Assembly: GCA_007693605.1 (NCBI GenBank)
Contig: REDG01000061.1
Span: 1-33,025, forward strand
Source of the DNA: Bradymonadales bacterium
GTDB taxonomy: Bacteria; Bdellovibrionota; UBA2394
DNA length: 33,025 bases
Reading direction: 5' to 3'
Shown here: positions 1-9,154 of the stretch, piece after piece
Numbering within the stretch: position 1 is the first letter of the stretch
How the letters are laid out: the number at the start of each line of letters is the position of its first letter
Translations under genes and position numbers: made by a program
The notes under the pieces: generated by a model
The model's input: only the letters and a program-made list of their open reading frames with translations
The model's database searches: none
What the model was told of the DNA's origin: nothing

Positions 1-1300
<1,300 letters not shown>

Positions 1301-1602
1301 AATCAATACTCCTTCTGCCGATATCAGTAGGCAAGTTCTGTGCCTAGCGGGCGAACAGGAAGAGAGCCTTTTCAGCTCAGAACTGTAGGGAATGGCCTTC
1401 AAATTTGTTGGTGAATCCCTACAGTCTAACCGAACAGAACTCTAAAACTCGTGAGTACTGAAGAGGCTGTAGGCCTTGGGTGGTTAGAAACGCCGCGCGC
1501 TTCAATTTATGAGCTGGATAGAAAACACAAACCCAAACCTGTTTTAAGGGCTTCGAAGCGCTTTGAGAACTCTCTGCATCACTTGCGGTCGAAAAAGGGA
1601 GG
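1301..1602. other. Intergenic region with one inverted repeat
   Basis: This stretch lies between the end of the secreted-protein gene (stop at 1603) and the lipoprotein start at 1300, both on the minus strand. It should hold the lipoprotein promoter. The only clear structure is a perfect 10-bp inverted repeat, ACTGTAGGGA at 1382-1391 and TCCCTACAGT at 1416-1425, with a 24-nt loop. It lacks a following U tract, so it is not a textbook intrinsic terminator. A plus-strand frame from GTG 1451 runs 76 codons through here and into the neighbouring gene, but it has no ribosome-binding site. Confidence 0.5.
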
Positions 1603-2457
1603 CTACTGGCCAATCTGTTCTCTAAATGCTGACACCAACGAAACTGAATCAATCGGACCCGTCAGCCGAGTTGAGAGATAGCTTCGAAGTTCGGCGGGTA
1701 GTCTCTCAGCAATTCTAGCTCGTCGCATATCAATACTATCGACGAAAAGTGTGCACATCGAAACATTCTTAAGTATATCGACATAGCCCTCAACAAAGAT
1801 GATGCCTTGAGCTAAATCATCGGGCTCAACCTTCTGCTTCTTCAAAAACTCCAAAAATGGCTCAAAGTATTGAAGCGCGAGCTTACGATATCCAATTTCG
1901 TAGCTAAGTACTTTAAAGTTTGAGGCGCCATAGCAAGAAACTCGTGATTCCTTCCATTGGACATAAAAAAAAGATAAAATCTCTTCCTCAAATTTTTTCA
2001 ACTTGGCTCTTCCAAATTTTTTGACCAGTTTAGAAATCCATTTATAGTCTTGAGGCCCAGCTGAATAGCAGGCTTTTGCTTGCTCATGAGCTTTCGCCAT
2101 CTCATTTACATAAGAACTCGCAGCCCATGTCATCTCCCTGAATTCTTCTGCAAGCGACTCCGCCCCCAGTGATGATTGGGAGCGCTCCTTTTCCCAGGCT
2201 TGCAAAATCTCTGCCGTGATCCCTAACTCAGATATCAAGAAGTCGACACTCAACTGATTGAGCAAAGTAAAATCTGTAGTTGAATCGCTGCTCTCATCCA
2301 ACAGTTTACTGAGCAGGCCAGAATGCTGTCTGGTCCATGACTCCGCTCTTTCAAGATCCTCATCACCAAGGCTGCAAGCCTCAGATGCATCGCACCAAAA
2401 GACGGTGACTCCCAACATAAGAACAACAAAAAACCTTCTGCCCCGTAGATCTCGCAC
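1603..2457 (-). CDS. Unrecognised exported protein, alpha-helical
   Basis: This is a 284-residue protein starting at GTG 2457. It begins with Arg-rich residues and a hydrophobic segment (about residues 9-21), then Cys and Ala positions that suit signal-peptidase cleavage near residue 26-28 (DASEAC). The rest is hydrophilic and predicted helical, with Glu- and Lys-rich stretches and four to five further cysteines, which would allow disulfides in the periplasm. I do not recognise a family or a catalytic motif. The ribosome-binding site is weak (TTTAGG next to the start), and the start codon lies inside the loop of a 10-bp inverted repeat (2431-2480). It is transcribed divergently from the gene at 2619. 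Confidence 0.7.
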   Translation of the reverse strand: MRDLRGRRFFVVLMLGVTVFWCDASEACSLGDEDLERAESWTRQHSGLLSKLLDESSDSTTDFTLLNQLSVDFLISELGITAEILQAWEKERSQSSLGAESLAEEFREMTWAASSYVNEMAKAHEQAKACYSAGPQDYKWISKLVKKFGRAKLKKFEEEILSFFYVQWKESRVSCYGASNFKVLSYEIGYRKLALQYFEPFLEFLKKQKVEPDDLAQGIIFVEGYVDILKNVSMCTLFVDSIDMRRARIAERLPAELRSYLSTRLTGPIDSVSLVSAFREQIGQ

Positions 2458-2480
2458 CCTAAAATGCTAACAGAAGGTTT
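2431..2480 (-). promoter_or_regulatory. Inverted repeat enclosing a GTG start codon
   Basis: AAACCTTCTG (2431-2440) and CAGAAGGTTT (2471-2480) are perfect 10-bp complements separated by 30 nt. The GTG start of the 284-residue protein (2455-2457) sits in the loop. In the minus-strand mRNA this would be a stem-loop presenting the initiation region. It could also be a dyad bound by a regulator in the divergent promoter region. Function is inferred from geometry only. Confidence 0.35.
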
Positions 2481-2618
2481 GGGAGCTCACAAATCAATTT
2501 CATCGAGTGGGGCATTGGCCTTACAAGCCAAGAGTAGCCTGCGATAACTTTGAGTTTCGCAAGAATCAGGAAGCGCTTTTCTCTGGAACTCCCACTCTCT
2601 ACTTGATAAAGTTTAAGA

Positions 2619-3662
2619 ATGCGTGGCTATATCATCGGTGGGGTTTTTCTAGTGGGACTTGTGACTGTGTTTTCTCTACGATATTCATCAGAATACCCAT
2701 TTGGGGAAGCTCCATTGAAGACAGGTCAAGAGGTAAAACCCGAAGATTTTGATGGAGTCTTTGTACCGTCGCAAGAGCTGCTGCCTAGGGATTTCGGTTT
2801 TATACCCGTTGATTTTTTTCTGCCAAGAGGATGGGCGGCGACTGAGAGTTCAGGCGCAAGATCTTTAGCTGGAGGGCCTGTCTATTTTTGGACACCGGGT
2901 GGACGAGATGACCAATTGTGCCCAAGATTTTTCGCTGGGCACTCTGGCATTATGGGTTTTGATGGTGAGACATTCTTATCGGTTGAAGAGAAGGAGATGC
3001 TCGGGGAAGAGTTTGAGGTCTCTAGGCTAGCCTGGGGCCGATACCCCTTGTTGGCCCTAGAGCCTAGGGTGATTGACGATGAAACACCCTTTTCGGTCTT
3101 TGTTGCGAGCCTAGACTCGACCTGGGTGATTGAAATTAATTTCTGCCCGGGGGATGACCCCGAGGCAGTTGAGAAGATTTGGCGACCATTTTTGAAGCAT
3201 ACCAGAGAGATGGATGGACCCAGTCGCCGCGCGTGGTTCGGATTGAATATGCATAGGGGAGCAACACATTACGAACGAAATGGGGCAGAATTGATATTGG
3301 AGGGGGTCCGTTCAAGGCGTAGTGGGTTGGTCGCATTGAGAATCGAGGCCCTTAACTCTGGGACAACAATTTACACCGAAGCGTGGCGTATCGGTGCTGA
3401 ACTCGCTGAGCCAGATGTCTTTGAAGAGGCGCTTCAACCTGTTCTTCTATTGAGCCTCAATATAGACTCGCAACACGAGGGAATGACCCCATCGATTAGG
3501 ACTAGATTGCCGGTGAGTTTAGAGACCACCCGTAGCCGCTGCCCGATTCCAAAAAGCTGGCAGTCCAAAAAAGGCGAGGTTTTGCTCTTTTCACCCGAGC
3601 CAAGCGATCAGAATTCAAGCCAGAGTAGATTTTTTGCGAAACATCCTGATGACTGCCCCTGA
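2619..3662 (+). CDS. Unrecognised protein with N-terminal membrane anchor
   Basis: This is a 347-residue protein. Residues 4-20 form one hydrophobic segment that could be an uncleaved anchor or signal peptide, so the bulk is probably periplasmic. No lipobox Cys is present. The body has many aromatic and Gly/Pro residues and a few cysteines (near 106, 171, 312 and at the C-terminus, DDCP). Beta-like stretches near residues 148-172 and 235-260 suggest one or two repeats of a small beta-rich domain. I do not recognise the family. The ATG at 2619 has no good ribosome-binding site; the upstream sequence is AT-rich and may contain the promoter. It is divergent from the gene ending at 1603. Confidence 0.65.
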   Translation: MRGYIIGGVFLVGLVTVFSLRYSSEYPFGEAPLKTGQEVKPEDFDGVFVPSQELLPRDFGFIPVDFFLPRGWAATESSGARSLAGGPVYFWTPGGRDDQLCPRFFAGHSGIMGFDGETFLSVEEKEMLGEEFEVSRLAWGRYPLLALEPRVIDDETPFSVFVASLDSTWVIEINFCPGDDPEAVEKIWRPFLKHTREMDGPSRRAWFGLNMHRGATHYERNGAELILEGVRSRRSGLVALRIEALNSGTTIYTEAWRIGAELAEPDVFEEALQPVLLLSLNIDSQHEGMTPSIRTRLPVSLETTRSRCPIPKSWQSKKGEVLLFSPEPSDQNSSQSRFFAKHPDDCP

Positions 3663-3781
3663 CTCTGAGTTCAGCTTTGCCAAGAGACCGCGATCGCTCT
3701 CATAGTCGTCACTCACCCCCGTTAAACCTCTTAAACTTTTTGCCAGTTTACTTGAACAGAAAAGGCTCCTAGAATGAGGCG

Positions 3782-4135
3782 GTGGGCAAGAAGAATCAAG
3801 ACGAAGATGGTGTTATCAGCGAATCCAAAGCCAATGAAATCGCTCAATCTTTAAAGAGAAAAAGTCAAGAAAGTGCTCGCATTCAAGAAAGGCCTCAAAA
3901 ACCCAAAAGCATTGAGGAGCTGTCGATTTATTCTGTCATCACGCTTCCCCAAAGGAAGTTAAGGGAGATGTTTCATGTTCGATCCGATCGGCTTTCGAGT
4001 CGCAGTCCATTTCCGTCAAGAAAAGAAAGGGTCGGTCAACAAGAAAGCAGCGGTTGGGGAGCGGGCTTCTTTTCTGGCCTCATCCTCGCAGCCCTTGTGG
4101 GCCTTTGTTACCTTCTTTTCTTCGCCAATAGTTAG
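3782..4135 (+). CDS. Small tail-anchored protein, unknown function
   Basis: This is a 117-residue protein starting at GTG 3782; the candidate Shine-Dalgarno (GAGG, 3776-3779) is unusually close. The first 90 residues are charged, Lys/Gln/Ser-rich and probably disordered or helical. The last 25 residues (GFFSGLILAALVGLCYLLFF and flank) form one transmembrane helix ending four residues before the stop, a C-tail-anchored topology with the N-terminus in the cytoplasm. It converges on the Ser/Thr kinase gene, and the two stop codons share the bases TTAG (4132-4135). The many Ser/Thr residues in the cytoplasmic part make a kinase substrate role imaginable, but nothing in the sequence proves it. Confidence 0.65.
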   Translation: MGKKNQDEDGVISESKANEIAQSLKRKSQESARIQERPQKPKSIEELSIYSVITLPQRKLREMFHVRSDRLSSRSPFPSRKERVGQQESSGWGAGFFSGLILAALVGLCYLLFFANS

Positions 4136-5937
4136 TCCTGATGTGACAGTTGAAGACTAAAGAACTCTACCAAATCCTTGAACGAGTTGAGGCCGTTCAA
4201 AGAAAACTGTGTGGTGAGTTGATCTTCCAGATATTGAATACTTAAAGGCTCCCCTCCAAACTCACACGTCAAGGTTTTTAGATTCCTAAAATTGCCTTGA
4301 AAGCCATCGCGCCGACAAAACAGATCAATGGCCGCTAAGATCATCCCGCAAGTTCCCAGGCTATCGAAATACCGAAGATGGTTGTTGTCTAAAGAAGCCC
4401 AGCTCACCTCGATCTGATAACTCGTTTGACAGTGTCGGTTCGTTGCCTGCAGCCGAGAGGCTAATTGAGAATCTAGCCTGTTAATCTCCCGCGACCGTCT
4501 AATGGAGCTCGAAAACTCTGGCTTCCAACCCAAGGCGGCCCGAATGGCAGGGGTCGGGTCCGTTTGTTCTCTGTAGGTCAGGTTGTAGTAGGTACTAGAA
4601 TACGGCAGTCGCAAGCGAACCTGACTTAGGGCTCGACCCGATCCCCTTTCTGAGGTTACCGCAGTATAGGATCCCCCCTTCCAAGCCATAAAAAGTGTGG
4701 TCACATGGCCATACCCGAACCGGGTCAACAGCGGACGACCGTCAAACGCGCTTCCCGTAGCGTGGGGCAGAACAAGGTACTCATTTGAGGCCGGCGGCTC
4801 TAGTTGAATGAGAGTCAGTTGAACCCCACCCTCATTTTCAAAAACCCTCGCCTCTCCGGCCGCCAACAACGAAGACTGAGGATCTGGGTACGAACCCTCA
4901 AAAGGCCAAATCCCTTGAATCAAAAGAAACAGAAAGACCCCACCCAAAGCCCCAACCCACGCTGCTCCAACCGACTTCTTCAACAGCATGGGTGAGACCC
5001 GAAACCGAGAGGCAGTAGAGGTGACACGCGTAGCATCCAAAGGGATGGGGTGAAGGGGGTCTTTCAGAAAATCCAGAAGATATCTTTGATAAGGCATCAG
5101 CTGCCTCTTTATCAAGATGCTTTCAATGTCTTCGATCATTTCCTGAGCGCCTTGATAGCGTTCATTCAGATCAATCTGAAGCGCTTTGTTCAAGACCAAT
5201 TGAAAGTCTTGAGTCATATCGACCTCTGATTGATCGATGTTTTGAAATGAACCGGTAATGATTTTGGCAACTAGGGTGTTTTGACTATCTCCCTTTTTTT
5301 TGAACGCATGCATTCGAAGGGCAAGCATAAATAGTGTCAGCCCCATGCTAAAAACATCTGTCCGCTCGTCCAACGGAAGACCTTGAATCTGTTCTGGGGA
5401 AGAGTAGCTGAGCGTGCCCACAAAATGACCATCTTGGGTGAGATGTTGATCTTCACCCATCACTTTAGCTAACCCAAAGTCTGAAAGCTTGACGCCGTAC
5501 TTTGGGCTAGCCAAACAATTGCCGGGCTTGATATCACGATGCAGAACTCCAGCTGAATGAGCCTCGCGCAGACCATAAAGGAGTTCGAGCCCAATCATTA
5601 AAACATAGTTTTCGGGAATCGCAGTACTATCTTTGACAAGCTTCGCCGCGCTGAGTCCCGGCACATACTCCATGACCACACATGGTCGACCTTCCCATTC
5701 AAAATAATCATAAACAGCGACTATATTGGGATGACGCAGCTTTGCCACAACTTTGGCTTCCAATGAAAACCTTTCATTGATATTTTCTAGGTCGCCAAGA
5801 TGCTCATGAATAATCTTAAGGGCAACATCTCGCTCCAGCACGGTGTCTTTAGCTCTATAAACTGTGGCCATCCCACCTGATTCAATTTTCTCCAGAATTT
5901 GATACTTCTGAATTTTTTTACCGACCCAGGAACTCAT
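4132..5937 (-). CDS. Transmembrane Ser/Thr protein kinase, PknB-like
   Basis: This is a 601-residue Hanks-type kinase. Residues 12-275 hold the catalytic domain: Gly loop with ESGGMATVY (19-27), catalytic Lys41 in VALKII, alpha-C Glu60, catalytic loop HRDIKPGN (133-140, Asp135 and Asn140), DFG at 153-155, and SPE at 180-182 in place of APE. All core residues are present, so it should be active. Residues about 321-345 form a single transmembrane helix. The remaining 255 residues would be periplasmic, contain several cysteines suited to disulfides, and lack recognisable PASTA repeats, so they may be a new sensor domain. The start is ATG 5937 with AAAAAGG just upstream; a possible promoter at 5946-5973 would give an almost leaderless transcript. 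The gene converges on a small tail-anchored protein gene with a 4-nt overlap. Confidence 0.95.
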   Translation of the reverse strand: MSSWVGKKIQKYQILEKIESGGMATVYRAKDTVLERDVALKIIHEHLGDLENINERFSLEAKVVAKLRHPNIVAVYDYFEWEGRPCVVMEYVPGLSAAKLVKDSTAIPENYVLMIGLELLYGLREAHSAGVLHRDIKPGNCLASPKYGVKLSDFGLAKVMGEDQHLTQDGHFVGTLSYSSPEQIQGLPLDERTDVFSMGLTLFMLALRMHAFKKKGDSQNTLVAKIITGSFQNIDQSEVDMTQDFQLVLNKALQIDLNERYQGAQEMIEDIESILIKRQLMPYQRYLLDFLKDPLHPIPLDATRVTSTASRFRVSPMLLKKSVGAAWVGALGGVFLFLLIQGIWPFEGSYPDPQSSLLAAGEARVFENEGGVQLTLIQLEPPASNEYLVLPHATGSAFDGRPLLTRFGYGHVTTLFMAWKGGSYTAVTSERGSGRALSQVRLRLPYSSTYYNLTYREQTDPTPAIRAALGWKPEFSSSIRRSREINRLDSQLASRLQATNRHCQTSYQIEVSWASLDNNHLRYFDSLGTCGMILAAIDLFCRRDGFQGNFRNLKTLTCEFGGEPLSIQYLEDQLTTQFSLNGLNSFKDLVEFFSLQLSHQD

Positions 5938-5945
5938 ACCTTTTT

Positions 5946-5973
5946 ATTGTATCTCGAATGTGTGATCAGACAA
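5946..5973 (-). promoter_or_regulatory. Possible sigma70-type promoter of the kinase gene
   Basis: On the minus strand TTGTCT (5968-5973) and TACAAT (5946-5951) are separated by 16 nt. Only 8 nt lie between the -10 box and the ATG, so transcription would start within about 1-3 nt of the start codon. The AAAAAGG between them would then be partly or wholly untranscribed. A promoter further upstream cannot be excluded. Confidence 0.35.
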
Positions 5974-6441
5974 GAGAACTCTTAGAGGTCGAGTCGACTC
6001 CGTGAGATCGAGACCTGCAAGCAAGTTGGCCAGATTCAGATATCGAAATCGCAGACACCATTAAGCAGCCGGTCGGATCGTTGTTCAAAATCATATAAAA
6101 TACTCTTAGTTTAAAGGGAGCAAAACAAAGTGAAGATTCTTGGGGTGCTAAGGAAGCACACATCGAACGCCAAGCTCTGAGACGCAAGAGTGAGGCCACC
6201 AGAAGGAGTGGCTATGTCTTTGAATATACACAGCCAGATCTGCGACATCTTCAATCTCTTGAACGATTTAGAAGAACCCGTCGTCCAGTCACAGGGCGCT
6301 GACTCTCTAGACCCCTTGACTCGCGATCAGCCCGTCGAGTTTAGTAAAATACCTGTTGGCATCCATTGGCTCCATTTTTGCCAATCCCGATGCTGCCGAC
6401 GAGAGGTGGCAAGATTCATATTCTCGGCCAATCGGGAAGTT
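5974..6441. other. Poorly coding stretch with an ORF fragment
   Basis: No convincing complete gene is visible here. A plus-strand frame opens after a stop at 6096-6098 and closes at 6300-6302. Its 67 codons read like natural protein (Arg/Glu/Lys-rich, for example ERQALRRKSEATRR) but it has no ATG, GTG or TTG start, so it may be the remnant of a gene. A different frame is open from 6190 to 6615 but its composition is implausible. A third frame, from 6320 to 6445, contains a signal-peptide-like stretch (YLLASIGSIFANPDAA) with no good start. The pattern suggests decay, or base errors that break one gene. Confidence 0.35.
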
Positions 6442-6445
6442 ATGA

Positions 6446-6610
6446 TTGAAACCATGGGTGTCGGTTCTGGTCACGCGATATCTTATCTTGGTAATCTGCT
6501 TGGGTATGACAAGCAATGGAGAAATCGAGTCTACCGTGAAGCCTGCGGCAGCACTGATATACCCGCCCCTTCGATGGAGTGGAAACAGCAGCTCACTGGG
6601 AGTGGGATAA
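6446..6610 (+). CDS. Possible small exported peptide, 54 residues
   Basis: TTG at 6446 follows directly on a stop codon in the same frame (TGA 6443-6445) and has GGGAAG about 6 nt upstream. The peptide starts with a Lys, then a hydrophobic segment (VSVLVTRYLILVICLG), then a Ser/Pro/Gly-rich tail. Its TAA (6608-6610) lies one base before the ATG of the next ORF at 6612, the arrangement expected of translational coupling. That adjacency is the main support. The same frame continues upstream beyond the TGA as an open stretch, so this may instead be the 3' part of a gene broken by a nonsense mutation. No family is recognised. Confidence 0.3.
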   Translation: MKPWVSVLVTRYLILVICLGMTSNGEIESTVKPAAALIYPPLRWSGNSSSLGVG

Positions 6611-6611
6611 G

Positions 6612-6986
6612 ATGAAAAGAGTTCCGCTGAACTTAACAAACTCGACGAGAGAATGGGCAGCACAGGCTCTACAATTCATGAGACAACACTGGCTTTTACT
6701 CCTCCTGATGTCGTTCCCCATCCTCTTGCCGATCTTCTGTATGGTCCTGCTTAGTCAAGGGGTTCAATTTGTAAGTTGGTTTGCACCCAGCCTAGAGAGG
6801 CTAGATCTTGGTGACCTTGCTGAATCTCCAGAAATCGTTTGGGAGGTCATGATTATTTTTGTCTTGCTATTGTTCAATGAGGTCTATTTTCCAACTCTTT
6901 TACTCTCCCTGCTTGTTTCAGCAGTCATTCGACGCTTTAACTACTTAAGCGTCTTCATCCCTTTATCCGCGGGGGCTTGTACCTAG
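6612..6986 (+). CDS. Small membrane protein, possibly truncated
   Basis: The ATG at 6612 has a good ribosome-binding site (GGGAG, 9-nt spacer) and gives 124 residues. Two strongly hydrophobic regions, about residues 27-52 (LLLLLMSFPILLPIFCMVLL) and 76-100 (MIIFVLLLFNEVYFPTLLLSLLV), predict two to three membrane helices with an acidic loop between. I do not recognise the family. The reading frame ends at TAG 6984-6986, but the same frame continues for 34 more codons of hydrophobic, protein-like sequence to TAA 7089-7091, which suggests a nonsense mutation or sequence error. The two other frames across 6960-7060 are also open for a while, so the original C-terminus is unclear. It may be one part of a decaying locus that also includes 6099-6610. 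Confidence 0.45.
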   Translation: MKRVPLNLTNSTREWAAQALQFMRQHWLLLLLMSFPILLPIFCMVLLSQGVQFVSWFAPSLERLDLGDLAESPEIVWEVMIIFVLLLFNEVYFPTLLLSLLVSAVIRRFNYLSVFIPLSAGACT

Positions 6987-7229
6987 TTTTTTGGAGATTT
7001 CTTGTGGAAAAGCTTTGGGGTTGACCTACTGGAAAGTGATGCAGTCAATTCTCTCCTCTTTTGGTTTCCGTATGGTCTAGAAATCTTGTAAAACCCTCTG
7101 CCAAGACTAGAATGATTCCAAGCTGGGCACTTCTGTCTCTCTGTAGAAGCTCATTGGGAATCGCGGGAAGCTTAACGAAGACCTCACATTCGAGTTTACA
7201 AGACTCTCCACATGAAATAGTCAGAGATC

Positions 7230-7871
7230 GTGCTTCGACATTCTCTTTTTATTGCTCTTGCCCTCTCCACCAGCCTGCTTCTGAGCAACCAAAGTGCTGC
7301 TGACACCAAGGATCTCAAGCCAAGAAGTTGTGCCGCTGAAGTTACAGGACTGGCTCGATTTGAGGAGGGAAGACCTGGCATATTTAAGAGACTTTTAGCT
7401 GCCTTTTCGGGCAGCTCGCTCAAGGCTGGAAAGTATTTTTTGTTGAGAATTGAGCCCAATGAAGCTCATATGAAATTCACACAAAGTGACGGGGTCTCTT
7501 CAGAGGAGTCCGCTTTAAAGATTTTTCATCGAATGGATGTTTTTTTGGGGATAGTAGATGAGGCCGGTCAGGATCTCTTAATCTATCTGTTCTTTGAGTC
7601 TAAGGGCAATCTTCGTTTTCCAATTGGGGTTTTTCGTTTTCAGCGCGACGGTGATCAGTTTGTAGATTGGCAATGGACACTTAATGTAGAAGAGGCGCGC
7701 ATCGAATCTGATGGGAAAATTATCTCTTCGAAATACCAAGAACAACGGAATCTTTTTTGGAGCAGTCTTGTTCGAGAGGCTTACGCCTGGCTCAAGAAAA
7801 GATCACCCGAACTGTTCTCGGCGCTGTCAGAATCTGCTAATCAAGAGAAACTCCCTTGCTGGTTTCATTAA
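7230..7871 (+). CDS. Unrecognised exported protein
   Basis: This is a 213-residue protein starting at GTG 7230. A classic Sec signal peptide is visible: Arg and His near the start, a hydrophobic core (LFIALALSTSLLL), and a probable cleavage after SAA near residue 24. The mature part has two cysteines, one close to the N-terminus (SCAAE) and one close to the C-terminus (CWFH), which could pair. Central strands such as LLIYLFFESKG, IGVFRFQRDG and WQWTLNVEE suggest a beta-rich core. No family is recognised. The ribosome-binding site is weak. The stop overlaps that of the convergent gene: the four bases TTAA (7868-7871) supply a TAA on both strands. Confidence 0.7.
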   Translation: MLRHSLFIALALSTSLLLSNQSAADTKDLKPRSCAAEVTGLARFEEGRPGIFKRLLAAFSGSSLKAGKYFLLRIEPNEAHMKFTQSDGVSSEESALKIFHRMDVFLGIVDEAGQDLLIYLFFESKGNLRFPIGVFRFQRDGDQFVDWQWTLNVEEARIESDGKIISSKYQEQRNLFWSSLVREAYAWLKKRSPELFSALSESANQEKLPCWFH

Positions 7872-8599
7872 ACGGCCTTCCGCCCTGAATAGTCCCGTTT
7901 GACGATGAGATAATCTTTCTTTACGCGTGCAGCGGCCGCTATTGAGCAATGCGCAAGCTTTGCCAGACGGTAGCCAGACAGTTTTGGATTCCTTCGAAGA
8001 AGAGCCCAAAGGTCCGCCCGATAGCTCGCCCCCATCATGACTCGGTAGCGAAACGGCATATGATGCCTTGCAATCCAATCCGCTTCGAAAACTTGTTCTG
8101 GTCGATGAAAAAAGGCATTCTTGGGCACACGAATACAGGTAGCTTCGAATCTCTCATCCAAGCCCTTCATTTGAATGAATATCTCCGTAACAGGCCGTTC
8201 GGTGTTTGGCGTATCTCGATCTGAAAAATCAAGGCGCTGTCCCCGGTAAAGATGGGCGAGTCTTCTGAATCGAGCATCAGCTGGATAGAATCTTTGAGCA
8301 TTCGCACACCAGAAAATTTTGACCCACCAAAAGCCCTCGTCTGAAAGCCCGAAAACAAGATTTGTGAGCCGGTCCACATTGATTCGAAGGAAATGAGCAC
8401 TGATCCAGTCGACAAGAATTCCCGCGATGCGATGATCTCCGTGGTTGACAGCCTCAATCGACGACAGAACGAGTGTCTCTTCGATATTGGGGTCTGTCAC
8501 TTGGGCAGTTGCCGTAAGATTCACTCCGATGGCGTAAAGATCATTGGCAAGATCTTGCTCATCCTTTCGGGGGAGAAGATCAGGATATCTAGGCCTCAT
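7868..8599 (-). CDS. Partner of NTase-fold protein, possible C-terminal HTH
   Basis: This 243-residue cytoplasmic protein is the second gene of a two-gene unit. Its ATG (8599) overlaps the end of the nucleotidyltransferase gene by 11 nt and has its own strong Shine-Dalgarno AAGGAG (8608-8613). The N-terminal half reads as a helical bundle (for example EAVNHGDHRIAGILVDWIS). The C-terminal segment, about residues 205-235 (LLRRNPKLSGYRLAKLAHCS and onward), resembles a helix-turn-helix. I do not recognise a named family. By position it is the likely partner, perhaps antitoxin and autoregulator, of the NTase protein, and the palindrome over the promoter fits such a role. In AbiE systems the antitoxin gene comes first and carries its winged helix at the N-terminus, so this is at most an analogue. 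Function is inferred. Confidence 0.75.
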   Translation of the reverse strand: MRPRYPDLLPRKDEQDLANDLYAIGVNLTATAQVTDPNIEETLVLSSIEAVNHGDHRIAGILVDWISAHFLRINVDRLTNLVFGLSDEGFWWVKIFWCANAQRFYPADARFRRLAHLYRGQRLDFSDRDTPNTERPVTEIFIQMKGLDERFEATCIRVPKNAFFHRPEQVFEADWIARHHMPFRYRVMMGASYRADLWALLRRNPKLSGYRLAKLAHCSIAAAARVKKDYLIVKRDYSGRKAV

Positions 8600-9152
8600 C
8601 GCTCAATCTCCTTAGAGCTTCTTTAAGTTTTCTATCTACAATTTCGGACCAAAATGGAATTGTCTTTGCCTGCCCTTCAACCCATTTCGCCGCTTGCTTC
8701 AATTCTCTTTCAGTGGGCTTCAGTCGGACAAGTGTGAGCAAATCCCTTCTTCGGTCTTCACAAAATCCCCAGAGCTTCTCTTTAATAAGCTCCTCTCTGC
8801 CAAACGCGCGAAGGCTGAGCGCCTTTCCCTTAAAAACAATCTGAGTCCGATTTTTCCAACCCCTTGGGTAGTGCTTTAGAAAAACTGCGGCTCCATCAGA
8901 AAACCAGTTGGGACGAAGATTCCAACCATCTTCTATCTTCCTTTTCCGAAAGATTTCTGAAAGCTCCTTAAGCCTCGGGGGAATGCCCGGCTCCAAAATA
9001 TCAAGATCTACGGTGGCAACTTTTTCAATGCCCAAAAGATGAAGAGCTCCGGAGCCAATCAGCGTTGCTTTGAACTTAAGCTTATGCTGGACTAAAAACT
9101 CATCAAATTCCTGAAGGACATCCTTTGGGTTAAAGCGAAACTCGCTCTTCAT
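8589..9152 (-). CDS. Nucleotidyltransferase-fold protein (DUF6036/AbiEii-like)
   Basis: This is a 187-residue protein with the minimal nucleotidyltransferase signature: hydrophobic-Gly-Ser at 32-34 (LIGSGALHLLG) followed 14 residues later by Asp-Leu-Asp at 49-51 (ATVDLDIL). The C-terminal part (EELIKEKLWGFCEDRRRDLL and the following helices) resembles the helical region found after the NTase core in DUF6036 and AbiEii-type proteins. Known relatives include toxins of type IV or MNT-HEPN-type systems and resistance enzymes. The activity here (NMP transfer to tRNA, protein or a small molecule) cannot be told from sequence. The first gene of its operon, it starts at ATG 9152, which has no Shine-Dalgarno because the promoter lies directly against it. 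The downstream partner gene overlaps by 11 nt. Confidence 0.8.
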   Translation of the reverse strand: MKSEFRFNPKDVLQEFDEFLVQHKLKFKATLIGSGALHLLGIEKVATVDLDILEPGIPPRLKELSEIFRKRKIEDGWNLRPNWFSDGAAVFLKHYPRGWKNRTQIVFKGKALSLRAFGREELIKEKLWGFCEDRRRDLLTLVRLKPTERELKQAAKWVEGQAKTIPFWSEIVDRKLKEALRRLSDEA

Positions 9153-9154
9153 AT

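Noticed and set aside
1451..1681. Plus-strand 76-codon frame from GTG in the gap before the lipoprotein
   Set aside because: The sequence reads fairly naturally, but there is no ribosome-binding site and its last third overlaps the exported-protein gene on the other strand.
6443..6445. In-frame TGA between two protein-like stretches, as in selenoprotein genes
   Set aside because: No selenocysteine insertion hairpin or known selenoprotein motif is seen next to it; decay or a separate start at TTG 6446 explains it better.
6190..6615. Plus-strand 141-codon frame
   Set aside because: Composition is implausible (clustered Cys, Trp and His, no fold pattern); the stop-start junction at 6610/6612 supports a different frame.
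6307..6663. Minus-strand 118-codon frame
   Set aside because: Ser/Leu-rich low-complexity start and no ribosome-binding site; it opposes the better-supported start at 6612.
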